Below are positions 47,685-58,757 of a stretch of DNA of 64,000 bases, in pieces. The first letter of the stretch is position 1. Each line of letters starts with the position of its first letter. Both the position numbers and the translations under genes were made by a program. The stretch is from Anaeramoeba flamelloides (lineage: Eukaryota > Metamonada > Anaeramoebidae): the NCBI GenBank assembly GCA_027625915.1, contig JANTQA010000032.1, positions 12,664,001-12,728,000 on the forward strand, given 5' to 3'. The notes under the pieces are model-generated. The model had not been told where the DNA came from, did not search any database, and saw only the letters and a program-made list of their open reading frames with translations.

Positions 47685-50600
47685 GACAAAAGAAAAAAAA
47701 AAAATTTTTTTTATTCTTATTTTAACCAAAAACAAGAAAAAGCAAATTATGAAAAATAAAAAAAAAAAAAATTTTTTAAACCATAATTTATCGAATAAAC
47801 CACACAAGAACTGGTTTGTTTAAATAAATAAAAGATACTTTTGTGTTTTTAAACAAAAGAAAAAAATTCAATTTCTTTTTATTTTTATTTTTCTTTTCTT
47901 TTCTTTTTATTTTTCTTTTTCTTTTCTATCAACCAAAAGAACACAGACCTAAAACATAAAAACAAAGTCTAAAATTTAGTGATCTTGTTATAAAATCAAA
48001 ATTAAATGACTTTTTTTAAACTTTTTCTTTTCTTTTAAAGCTTTTTAATCAAAAAACAAATTTTCTCGAGGTTTACTAATTAATTTTAAAGTGAAATAGA
48101 TAATTTTTGACCTTTTTCTTCATTGTAATTGAATTTATTTGATCAGTTTACAATGAGATTTAATTGAAACCTGTTGTGAATTATTTGATTTTTATGTTTC
48201 AAGTAATTCTGTAAGATTGTGAATAATTGAAAATGAACCTACTCCCATACAAACGATGATAATTATAACAACATATAATCTAATAACTACTTATCGGATA
48301 AGGCAAAGGTTTTTAATCCTAAAATAGTTTTTTAAAGATTGTATATTTTCGCAATTTTCCATTGGAATTTTTAATAAAAATGTGTAAAAGATCAACACTT
48401 AAGGACGATACCACAAGGTGAAAACGGCAAAACAATGATTAAAAACACCCTTGGAAGAGTTTTGTAGTCTCAGTAATATTTGTCCAAGGAGAATTTCTTT
48501 GAGAAAAAATCTGAAATTTTCACAATTTCAACAAAATTCACAATTTTTGCCTTGTTAGATCAGGCTTAAATTTGATTTTAATAATTTAGAACCTCGATTT
48601 CAAATCTTTAAACTCACAATAATTCCTTGGGTTGTTCGTTATATTTGTTAAATTTTCTTTTAAAGTTTGAAATGTTCTCAAATTTGAACTTTTACTTGAA
48701 AATCCCCAAAAGCCATTTTTTGCAATTATTTTTTTTGTTATTTTCTATTTCCTTTTCATGAAAAAAGATTGAAAAAAAGTATGTGTGAAAAGGTAAAGAT
48801 GACAAAGACTGTTTTTTTTTTGTTTTAGTTCAATTTTTAAGATTGAAAATTCTTTTTGAGAAGTGAAAGTGAAATAACACTATTTACCAAACACCCTCAA
48901 GGGTGGTAATATGTTCAAAACTTGTTAGATTTTGGGAATAATTCGGGGAAAATACCAAAATAGCGATTATATGTGAGTAAAATAATGATTTTTCAATTTG
49001 TGGCTGGAGTGGGGTCTAAACTTACCAAACGTTGACAACATATTGATAGTTTATTATGTATCATATTTTTTCTTCTATTGAACCATTTTTTTTTTTTTTT
49101 TTTTGATATATATAAGAAATTATCAACATGTTGTCAACATTTGGTAAGTTTAGACCCCACTCCAGCCACAAATTGAAAAATCATTATTTTACTCACAAAT
49201 AATCACATTTTCAGAAATTTGCCTAGAGAGCATATTACATAATTATTAAATTAAAAATCAAAAATTAACTTCTTTATCGGCTTTAGTGAAAGGAGTTTTC
49301 AGTTTTAAAGAATTGATTTTTTTCCAAATTAATTTACCACACTAAAGCATTAGTCCCAGATTAAAAACAAATTATGTCCATTTTGATGTCACATTTTTCA
49401 ATCTCTATTTTCAAAAACACCACAAATATAAGGTTGTATGAAATGTAAAAATGATACTATTCAAACCTAGCCAAATACTGGGTTCAAAACTAAAATATAA
49501 AGATATTCCAAAAAGTTAATTTGAAAAAATGAAAAAAAAAAAAAAAATGGAAATTTTTTGCTTTGATACAGGTACTAAGGTGTTAAGAACTGATACTTAT
49601 GTTTTCAATATCGAGAGCGAAAAAAAATAAAAATTCTAATACATATATATATTTTTATAAAATTACACTTTTATTAAATTCTGTTTGTTTTTATGATATA
49701 ACAGCTTTTCAAACATTTTTCTAATTTTAGAAATACAAGAAAAATAAAGCCAAAATCCTGAATCCTTGAAAAGTCAAGAAAAATTGTTTATTTATTTTAT
49801 TCACAATTATTTATTAAATTTATTGAACTTTTAATAATTAATTAATATTTTTTAAAATATTCAGAGTATAAATAACGAACTTTTTCTTTTTCAAATAAGT
49901 GCTTTTATAATATTTTTGATTGTTTTTTTTATTATAATCAATTAATTGAATTTTTTTTATTTGATTGAAAATATTCAAAAAAAAATTGTGAAATAATTGT
50001 AAAATCTATTGATACTTTTAACATTTAGATTATTCTTTACACAATGAAATAACCAAGATTATGTTATTGACTCTTAATTTCAAATAATCAAATTAAAATT
50101 TTTTACTTCAGATTCTAAATTGAATTTTCCAGATTTTACAAATAATATTTTGAAAATAATTTTCAATTAAATACTTTAGTGATTTTTTCCTGATAGATTT
50201 TTGATCAATCAAAATATAAAAAATTGATTCAAAAATGGAAGGCCTAATAAAGAAATCACAGTTTTTTCAAGTTTAAAATAATTATTATTATTTTCGGTAA
50301 AAAAACACTATATTTTTACACTTTTTATTTCGAAACTCGATAAGTATTATTTTTAAAGTGATTTTTTAGTAGAAGTCCAAAAAGAGCAACAATATTTCTT
50401 TATTCTTTCAGGAAAATCATTTTTAGTAATAATTTTGAAATATCTTGGAATTTAAACTTCTCCAAAATTGAGAAAAATGAAACAATCTTGAAAAAAACTA
50501 TAATCTTTGTGGAAAAAACTGTGAAACAGTGAAAAATAAGTTTATTCATTTTTTTTGATTGAGAACATTAATAAAACCTGAAAATTCAAAGTAAGATCAA

Positions 50601-51729
50601 TTCATAAAAGAATAAATAAATAAAGAAAGAAAAAATGAAGGATTCAACACAATAACATTTTATTTAATACTATTTTTTTGTATTGGTTTTTATTTTGATT
50701 GATCGATTATTAAAAATTTGTTCAAAAAATTGACTATTTTTGAGATCTCCAAAACCACTTGAACAATTTTGATATAAAAGTAGATTTATTTATTTTTTTT
50801 TGGTTTGATTGAAAATAATATAATGGGTTATTATCTAAAGTTAATTGGTTTCTTCTTTGAATCGATTTTACTTATCGTTTTTAGGTTCTATTAAGGTTCC
50901 CGATGAAAAAGGTGTTACATTTTTTTTTACAACAAGTGTAAAGTATTTCTGAATATATAACATTATGTGTAAGTTGGGTATACTGGTAATCAAATCTTTT
51001 TATTTTCTTTTTCAATTTTTAGATATTATATTTTATTTGTTTTCAATTTGAAAGTTAAATATACAGTATTCAAAATAATACCAAACTTGAAAATAAATCT
51101 GTACATCACTATTAACTGCATATATTAGAAAAAAACTAAAAATGAATCCTTTTTATATCCAAATATTTTGTAAAATCAGTAATAAACCTTCCGATCGTTC
51201 ATTAAAGTGGGGTGTCTAACAAATACACAAGTAATTTTTTGAAAACCCAAGTAGATCCACTTTTTTTGAAAAACAATCGAGTTTTATGAGAGGTTTTCTT
51301 TTGAATTTGGAAAATGATAATTTTTATTCTGTTTTTTTAATTGATTGAATGGTATTTTGAACAAGTTTAATTAGTAACTCATTCTAATAAGTAGGTGAGT
51401 TATAATTTTCAGAGTTTGACTCTTTAATAAAAGAAATTATGAGTCAATAATTAAACAAAATAATTTTCCGAATATTCACAATTATGAATGATGTTTGGGA
51501 TTATTGTAATGTTCTATTTTTTTTTTATTCTTAAAATAGTAAATTTTAATGGTTATTAGTCCATTAAGTGTTAAAAAATGTTTTCAAGGTTTGTAATTTT
51601 ATGGTAAGCTTTTTTCAAGTTATTGGAGCGTTATTAGTCTGAAGATTAAATAGAGAAAGTGAATTTCATCATTTTTTTATTTTTTTTGATAATTTACTAA
51701 TTAATCCAAGATCCAATTAGAAAACCAAA
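47685..51729. other. Intergenic, AT-rich
   Basis: No supported exon. The clearest structure is the long foldback at 48961-49207. Homopolymer runs are frequent, and the short open frames seen here occur on both strands of the same A/T tracts and look like composition noise. Confidence 0.6.
48961..49207. mobile_element. Foldback with arms of about 85 bp
   Basis: The left arm 48961-49048 and the right arm 49121-49207 are reverse complements with few mismatches, including a GC-richer block GGCTGGAGTGGGGTCTAAAC that stands out in this AT-rich DNA. The loop is poly(T). The outer flanks are themselves weakly inverted, so no target duplication can be set. High arm identity suggests a young or constrained structure. 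Confidence 0.7.
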
Positions 51730-53055
51730 ATGTATGATGACGATCTTTTTGGATTTTTCAATGAGTCAGATAGCAACAAAAACTTTCCTATTTTTTCAAG
51801 CCCACAATTAACTTCTTCGCCACCTTCCGCAAGAAAAAGGGTTACTCCAACAAGCCAATGTTCATCTTCAAAAAAAAAAAAATTAAACAATTCGCTTCCT
51901 CTATTTACTCTTCACACACAAAGGAAATTAAATTTTTCTAATAACGAGAACCAAGAACAGATTCCCTCAAATGTACACAATTATTCAGATGACGATCTTA
52001 TTGATTCAATTTTTCAAGACATTAGCAATTGTACTGAGAAATCTCCTCAAAAACAAAAACAAAAAGAAAAACATGCAAAACTGCAAAAACAAGAAAAAGA
52101 ACCAGAACAAGAACCAGAACGAACACAAAAAAAAGAGAAAGAGAAAGAAAAAGAAAAAGAAAAAAAACAACAGCAGATCAAAAAAATATATCAGACAAAG
52201 AATAAAGATCATAAAAAAGATCAAAACAATCAAATTTTAAAGAATAACAATAAAATCCAAAAACAAGAACACACAAAGGAGATTGATTTTAATAAATTGG
52301 CAAACTTAAAATTTTTTAATTCCCAAATGCCTTCGAATAGAAAAACAGATTTGATAAAATCCAACAAAAACAATAATAAAGAAATGAAAAATAAAAAACA
52401 ACAAAACAATTCTAAGAAAAATAATTTGAACCTTAAAAAAAAGTCTCTCAAGAAAAAGAAACAGAAAAATAAAAATAAAAATAAAAATAAAAATCTCCAA
52501 CACAAACCCAAAACAGAAAAAAAGACAAAAACAAAAAAAAATACAAAAACAAAAAAAAAAATCAAAAAAAATAAAAAACAAAAAATCAAAAGAACCAAAA
52601 GATCAATATTCACGGATTGTAAAACAAATGACTTAAGAACAAACTGCCCGATTTGCTTTGATTTCGTCACAAAATCTGGGCAACACCAAATATGCACTTT
52701 GTCATGTGGTCACATTTTTGGGAAACAATGTATAATTCGCTGGATCAAAAATAAAATGAATGAAAAGAAAAAGGCCTTTTGTCCAGTATGCAAAAAGCCA
52801 TGCAAACTGCGACAATCAAGATCCCTTTCCACAGATCAAATTGTTGTTTGTGATGATTCACTATCAAAAGAGCTTCTCAAAAAATTAGAATCAAACGAAC
52901 ACTCAATTCAAAATGCCAAAATTATGATTGATAAATTAATAAATGAAATCAATTTTGTCAAGTTTAAATATAACTCCTTAGCACGTGGATTAAAATTGGA
53001 CGACCAATTTAGTCCTATAAAAAAAAAAAAAGATTCAAAACCAACACTAATTTAA
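51730..53055 (+). CDS. RFWD3-type RING finger protein without WD40 domain, 441 aa
   Basis: Single-exon gene starting ATG after AACCAAA. Residues 1-100 are acidic and serine/asparagine-rich (MYDDDLFGFF at the start). Residues about 105-290 are a lysine-dominated K/Q/N/E region. The RING finger spans about 306-355: C306, C309, H319, C322, C326, H328, C334, C351 and C354. The order SGQHQ, SCGHIFG and CIIRWI follows the RFWD3 RING, where a Gly follows CGH-x-F in place of the usual Cys. A coiled-coil-like tail (about 378-420) comes next. Animal RFWD3 is an E3 ligase acting on RPA and RAD51 at stalled forks and has C-terminal WD40 repeats; none are encoded here before the stop. E3 activity is inferred from the RING. 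The lysine-rich stretch is likely nuclear. Confidence 0.8.
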   Translation: MYDDDLFGFFNESDSNKNFPIFSSPQLTSSPPSARKRVTPTSQCSSSKKKKLNNSLPLFTLHTQRKLNFSNNENQEQIPSNVHNYSDDDLIDSIFQDISNCTEKSPQKQKQKEKHAKLQKQEKEPEQEPERTQKKEKEKEKEKEKKQQQIKKIYQTKNKDHKKDQNNQILKNNNKIQKQEHTKEIDFNKLANLKFFNSQMPSNRKTDLIKSNKNNNKEMKNKKQQNNSKKNNLNLKKKSLKKKKQKNKNKNKNKNLQHKPKTEKKTKTKKNTKTKKKIKKNKKQKIKRTKRSIFTDCKTNDLRTNCPICFDFVTKSGQHQICTLSCGHIFGKQCIIRWIKNKMNEKKKAFCPVCKKPCKLRQSRSLSTDQIVVCDDSLSKELLKKLESNEHSIQNAKIMIDKLINEINFVKFKYNSLARGLKLDDQFSPIKKKKDSKPTLI

Positions 53056-54009
53056 AAAAATAATTCTGATACAGATGTTGTAAAAAGGTGCTGACTGAAA
53101 GTTTTATCAGGTGTTAATCAAATGGCATAAAAGAGCGAATTTGGTAGTTTGAAGGGAAATCATAAAACTTTTGTCCACACCTTTTTAAAACAGCTATAAG
53201 GTGTTTTTTCATTATTTTATCTTTTTTTCTGAAAAAAATTAATTTAATTTTTAATTTATTTTTATTATAATCATTAGGTTTAAAAAAATTTATTGATTAA
53301 TTGTAGACTTAATTTTAGTTTTAGTTTTTATTGTACATATATCAAATTAAATGATATTGCACAAGTTATATCAAATTATTTTCAAACGTTTTTTTTTTTT
53401 TATTAATTTATTCATTTAATATTTAAAGCATCTCTATTGGTATAAAAACAAAATTTTTCACTTTTAAAAAAAAATATTTTTTTTAATTTTTATTTTTTAT
53501 TTTTTCCAAATTCCACTTTTTTTAAGTTGTTTGGTTACTTTCGGTTCATTCAGTTCCTCCTCTTTTTTTTTTTTTTTTTTTTTTAGGTGTTTGAGGAGGT
53601 AAAAGGAATCTAAAATCATTAAAAGAATTGATAAACATGTACAATGGCCTTATTTTAAATACAAACTGAACTTGTTCTGATTAGATCTTAAACGAATTGA
53701 GCTGGGCTTATTCAACTGAGAGAATTGAATCCAATTGAAGTGATTTGAAATAAACTGAAGTGAACTGAATTGAACTTTCCGTACTATCTACCTATTGGTT
53801 ACTTGGACTGGATTTTTGCTGTCAAGTCCGTATCTTGTACAGGGGCTTTGTCAAAACAAGATTTGGGAAATTTGCTTATAAAAAAAAAATGCAAAAAAAA
53901 AAAGCAAACCAAAAAGAAACATTTGAAAATGAATTCTTATTCTTAAAAAAACATAGTTTTATAGATATAACCTATCTCTAAAGTTCTAAATTAAAACTTA
54001 ATAAAGGAA
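53056..54009. other. Non-coding DNA between the RING gene and a LINE tail
   Basis: No exon and no sign of WD40-coding sequence downstream of the RING gene. It contains poly(T) runs and the LINE-linked repeat at 53605-53820. Confidence 0.55.
53605..53820 (+). repeat. LINE-linked repeat, copy 2
   Basis: It matches the complement of 30105-30270: GATTAGATCTTAAACGAATT, GAGCTGGGCTTATTCAACTG, then GTTACTTGGACTGG. It includes a degenerate run of AACTGAA/TTGAA units. It precedes the LINE tail at 54010-54261 on the same strand. Confidence 0.55.
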
Positions 54010-54261
54010 CATATTTCATTTGATAAATATTTGGAAATTCTCTGGAACTTCTCAGCCGATGAAAATAATCGTAAAATATGGATATCTGAATTAAAAAAAA
54101 TGAATATATCTCATTTATTAAAAAACAATAATATTTTTAATATTATTAACAGAAAAGATTTCATAACATTATTCACCCTAGTGGAAAATAAAAGTATATG
54201 GAAATCTTTCAAAAAATTGCAAAATAAAAATTTAGGAATCAGGGCAAATAAGAGGAACTAA
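54010..54261 (+). mobile_element. LINE fragment: short C-terminal tail
   Basis: One open frame (HISFDKYLEILWNFSADENN, then RKIWISELKKMN, then FITLFTLVENKSIWKSFKK) ends at TAA. It parallels the last 70 residues of the LINE tail at 29132-29750 (DHFLWVCP, FLKKLKELN, KLFSLINNREIYDF). The zinc-knuckle cysteines are not kept. It is a truncated, diverged copy. Confidence 0.6.
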
Positions 54262-54697
54262 ACCCCCATTAAACAATAAAAACAAAAATATTTGGTCTAT
54301 TATTTATACCTTTTAATTAAAACAAATAATACTGTCAAACCATAAATTTTTGATAATAAAAGGAAAAAATCAGCTACCCATTCCACACCAGCAGATTAAA
54401 AAAAGTTTATTAATTCAATTTTTTTTTTGAAGTTTTATTATTTTTTACTTATCTATTTCTTGTTTTTCTTTTTCCTTTTCAAGTCTTTGTTCAAAAATGA
54501 ATTTTTTTCTTTCAATTTTTTAAAAGAAAAACTATTCTTTCTTTATTTATTCATCGAAAAGGTGTAATTTAAAAAAAAATTATCCAGATTAAAAACAAGA
54601 AGAAAAGGAATTAAAATATTTATATAAAAAATAATAATATTATTTACATGACCAAATTAAAACATAAGAATTATTGCAACGTTTTATAGAAATCAAA

Positions 54698-54742
54698 GAA
54701 TTGAGTAAAAAAATTTAATTTTACTCAATAATTTCTAATTCT
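54698..54742 (+). repeat. LINE-associated stem-loop
   Basis: AGAATTGAGTAAAA pairs with TTTTACTCAATAATTT about 440 bp downstream of the LINE tail's stop. The arms are those of the hairpins at 41345-41387 and 41512-41560. It probably marks the 3' end of the LINE copy. Confidence 0.5.
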
Positions 54743-54771
54743 GGTACACAACACTACACTACACTACACTA

Positions 54772-55471
54772 CACTACAAGGAAAATTTTTTCAAAAAAAA
54801 ATCTCTAAATTTTGTATTTTTGAGATATACTCATATAATAAACATTATTATACATAACAATTTTCAATGAGGTTTACAACTTTAATAGATATTAATAGGA
54901 ATTGAAAAAAAAATGAAATTTTTCAGTAATATTTTTTTCATTTTTAATTGTAAAATTTTTGAATTTTTTAATTGAACTAGTAGAGAGATAATTTTCAAGT
55001 ATTTTTTTAATAGTATAAAAGGAAACATATTTTTCAATTTGAAAATAGCACAAAATATTCCAATCAAAAGATATCGCTAAATTAAATTGAAAAACTGATT
55101 TTTTATCTATTTTTGGAATATTTTTTATCATTTTATTTTTTTCCATGTTTGAGTTTTTATATACGTTCCCGGTTTTTTTCTGCAAATTACTTTAACATTT
55201 ATTCGTTTTTCAATCTTAATGTTCAATCAAAAATTAATTCATTTCAACTTTTTCCAATAAAAAAATACCCTGAAAATAGGTGTTTTTTTCAAAAGTCGGT
55301 ATTTTTGAAAAGAGGGGTATTCAGATTTTCAAGAGTTTAATAGCTATCCTATTTTTATTACATAAAATTATGATAACTTTGAAAAAATAATTTATAAAAG
55401 AAGTATAACTGAAATCCAATGTATAGTTTAGGCTAACTTAAATTTTCGGTATTTAAATTTTCCTTGTAGTG
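54772..55471. mobile_element. CACTA-like non-autonomous element, 700 bp
   Basis: The ends are perfect 17-bp inverted repeats, CACTACAAGGAAAATTT and its complement, which match the CACTA (CMC/EnSpm) terminal consensus. To the left, the CACTA pentamer is repeated in tandem (about 54751-54776). A minus-strand frame of 97 codons (54892-55185) is not recognisable as transposase. Flanking trinucleotides do not match (CTA and AAG), perhaps because of the pentamer slippage. Confidence 0.65.
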
Positions 55472-56930
55472 AAGTGGAAACAAAAAATTTGAAAATTTTT
55501 TTCTAGGTTAACCTATAATAAATTAAAAATAAATACTTATAAAAAACATTATTTAAACATACTTTTTCAAGTTTAAAAGTGTGTAGTTACAGTATTTAAT
55601 GAGTTTTTGTCCTATTTTTAAAAAAACCCTCCAAAAACGAACTTTTTTCATTTTTTCATTTTTTTATTTTTTTAGACAATTTTTTTGAGAAAAAATATAT
55701 CGTTATTAGTGAGGTACTTTAACACGTATACAAAATTTTTATGAAAATATTTTGAAAAAATCAACTTTAAATTTTTTTAAAATTTTTTTTATTTTTTTAC
55801 TAATGTTATAAATTTGAAAAATTCAAATTTGTTCAAAATTATAGTTGATTTATTTTTTTTTTAATAGTTACTGAGACAAAAAAATTTTCAAACATACTAT
55901 GATAAATAAAAAAGAAATTTTTTTCAATATTAAAATTTCAAATTTTTATACTGTTTTTTACTATGATATTTATCATTTTTATCTTTTTAGACCAACTAAA
56001 ATAGCAAAAAATAATATTTTAAAAACACTTTTTCCTGAAAAATTTTTTTTATAATTGTTAATACAATTAGGATTGATATTCGAAAGAAAAAAAATGTGAA
56101 ATTTTTAATTTTTTAGTACTAAAAATTTGGAAATTTGAAGATAAAAACAAAAATAAAATGATTTTTTGAAAATTTTCTAAAACACAAGTTATTTTTATTT
56201 GAAAAAAATCTTGAATTAAGTATTTTAAAAATTATTTAAATTAAAAAATGACATTAATGAAACCCCGATATTACTTTATTAATAACCAATTTGGATAAAT
56301 CAAAAAAAAAAAAAAAAAAAAAAAATACAGTCTAAAAAATTTAATCCAAGTCTCTCTTCCTATTTTTTCAAAGATCTGAAAAATAAATTTCTTCCAATAA
56401 AACGTGTCACAAGAAGTTGTCTCTAAGTTACACAAAATAGAACTCCCCTCTCACATAAATTTCAACTTCCACAATTTCAAGATTTTTTTAAATATCATTT
56501 TTTCCCATTTCTTCATTTTTTAAACAGTTAGCACCAACCATTCTCTTAAATAAATAAATAAGAAAAACAACAACAAAATAAAATAACAAGTCATAACCAA
56601 ACTTTGTACACATCTGAAATATTTCATCCTTTGTTAGACTAATTTTTTTTTTATTCAATCAATAGTGAAAAATTATGGTGAATTGTGGAGAAGAGTTGGT
56701 TTGTTTGATTTCTTGGATTTGACTTCTTTTGTGAAATTTTTAGAAAGCAAAAGTAAATTATTTTTTTTAATAAAAAAAAAACAAACAAAAATAAAAATAA
56801 ACAAAAAAATTTTTTTTTCTTTTATTTACTCACTTTTAATCCAAAATAACTTTGCTTCATCATAACAGACAAAGCTTGTTTTTTTTTTTTTTTTTAATAA
56901 ATAAAAAACAAAAAAAATATATTTTTTAAA
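55472..56930. other. Gene-free AT-rich stretch
   Basis: No exon supported. A 66-codon frame at 56665-56865 (NYGELWRRVGLFDFLDLTSF) has a somewhat protein-like start after an AG but runs into a poly(A/T) tail and has no partner exon, so it is left uncalled. Confidence 0.5.
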
Positions 56931-58300
56931 CATTAGGGATACCTAAAGTCCCTAATGTTTAAAATGTTGTCAAAATTCCCATTTTAGAGCATTTAACAAC
57001 ATTTTAAGGGATGTTGGTCAGCATTAGAGTAGTTGTGTAATTTATAACAAACATTGTTTAAATATACAAACAATTGCTTAATTTAAAATATATATTGCTT
57101 AAAAAGAAATATTTTTAGACAATCATACCTATTGCCTAATTAGTAATATTTTAAACAATTTTATGTTATGTAAGCAAAAAGAATTGCAACTATTGTAAAC
57201 AATTCAAAAATTTATTTATAAAAAGAACTTGTTTTGTAAAATAAAAAATATACAAAAATTAATAATAAAAGAATCATTTTTAAATTCAAAAAATAAAAAT
57301 TTACTATTCTGTACTCAAAAATGTTAAACATTTCAAATTAAAAAAATTGTTGATCAATATTCCAAATTTTAATTTATCATTGATAAAATAATATCCAATA
57401 GATATTAAAATTAATATCTCTCATGTAAGATTTATTTATTTTTCAATTATAACTAAATATTAAAATATTTGAAATAGTTACAAAATACTAAAATAAAAAA
57501 GTAAAATAACAAAATAACCAAAAAAAAAAAAAAAAAAAAAAAAAACACCCAAAAGATAAACTCAAGTTTTGTAAAAAAATGATTTTAGTAAAATACATTT
57601 TTAATAAATTTTAAAATATTTTATTACAAATAATAAAGCTAATGAAAGTTTCTCTTACCCTTGAGCTCCTTTATTATTAAAAGTTAAGAATTGTATTAAA
57701 AAATTTAAAAAAAGAAAAAAAAATTGCAAATAATCCAATAAAATTAAGTACTTATAAAAGAAAAAAATTGTTTTTAACTAAAAATTATTAATAAATCTTA
57801 AATTTAAAAGTAAAATCTTGAATAAAATTGAATTTATGGGGAATAAGTTCAATTTTATGAAATATGTTTTTCTATTAAACAAATGATTTATTAATTGCGC
57901 AATAATTGTGGGAATTGTTCAGTTTATTGAATGATTGTGAATAAAACAATCAATTGTGTAATTTTTTTTTATTTCGCAATAGAAAATATATTACACAATA
58001 TTAATTTTTTATTATTTAACCACTGTTTCTATTACACAAACCAATTAAACTTTTACGAAACTACTCTATTTTTAAAAAGCTGATCAGCAAATATTTGTTT
58101 TCGAAAGAAAAAAAAAAAGTATTAAGTTTGGTAGTTTAAACTACCAAACTCTAAGTTGAATTGGAGAATTCAATTCTCCAATTTACACAAATTGGAACAA
58201 AAAGGTTTCAATTTGTCAAGTAAAGGAACAAAAATGTTCCAATTTGAGTAGAGAATGGAACAAAATGTTCCTATTTAAACTTCTGGAGGTTTTCAAATGA
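56931..58300 (+). repeat. Palindrome-rich repeat unit 1, interrupted by an insertion
   Basis: The unit consists of 56931-57025 plus 58068-58300, split by the element 57026-58067. It contains, in order, a hairpin CATTAGGGA/TCCCTAATG, the sequence AGGGATGTTGGTCAGCATT, the palindrome GCTGATCAGC, a perfect 26-bp palindrome at 58125-58150 (half-site AGTTTGGTAGTTT), a 25-bp palindrome at 58159-58183 (half-site AATTGGAGAATT), and GGAACA/TGTTCC pairs. A second unit follows at 58329-58620. Confidence 0.7.
57026..58067. mobile_element. 1,042-bp DNA element with ATT target duplication
   Basis: The element starts AGAGTAGTT and ends with the complement AACTACTCT-like GAAACTACTCT; ATT lies on each side (57023-57025, 58068-58070). 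Repeat unit 2 gives the empty site, GTCAGCATTTTTAGAAAGC, with a single ATT. Subterminal motifs TTGTGTAAT/ATTACACAA and TTGCGCAATA recur several times near both ends, as expected of transposase-binding repeats. No transposase ORF is present. The 3-bp duplication suits Harbinger or CACTA types. Confidence 0.75.
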
Positions 58301-58328
58301 CCCCAAAAAATTAAAGTTTTTTTAATAA

Positions 58329-58620
58329 CATTAGGGGTACCTAAATTCCCTAATGTTTAAAATATCGTCAAAAAGCCCTTTTTAGAGCATTTAACAACAT
58401 TCTAAGGGATGTTGGTCAGCATTTTTAGAAAGCTGATCAGCAAATATTTATTTCCATAATAAAAAAAAAAAAATAAAAGTTTGGTAGTTTAAACTACCAA
58501 ACTTGACAAAAAAATGGAGAATTGATTTCTTTAGTTCAAATAAATTGGAACAAAAATGTTCCAATTTGAGAAGAGAATAGAACAAAATGTTCCAGTTTTA
58601 ACATTTGGTGTTAATATCAC
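58329..58620 (+). repeat. Palindrome-rich repeat unit 2 (uninterrupted)
   Basis: It repeats the layout of unit 1: CATTAGGG/CCCTAATG hairpin, GGGATGTTGGTCAGCATT, GCTGATCAGC, a perfect 26-bp palindrome at 58478-58503, and ACAAAAATGTTCCAATTTGA. The AATTGGAGAATT palindrome is shortened here. The two units are in direct orientation. Confidence 0.7.
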
Positions 58621-58621
58621 C

Positions 58622-58624
<3 letters not shown>

Positions 58625-58665
<41 letters not shown>

Positions 58666-58687
58666 TTTTGAACATTAACTATCTATC

Positions 58688-58754
<67 letters not shown>

Positions 58755-58757
58755 ATC
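58625..58757. repeat. (CA)n followed by (CTAT)n microsatellites
   Basis: About 20 CA units (58625-58664), a short spacer, then about 19 CTAT units (58679-58757) with one CTAT-to-TTAT interruption. They directly follow the palindrome-rich units. Confidence 0.95.

Noticed and set aside
52006-52697. Long minus-strand frames opposite the RING gene
   Set aside because: They are F/L-rich antisense shadows of the lysine-rich coding region.
56665-56865. 66-codon frame NYGELWRRVGLFDFLDLTSF
   Set aside because: It could be an exon, but it ends in poly(A/T), lacks a donor with a partner, and shows no known domain.
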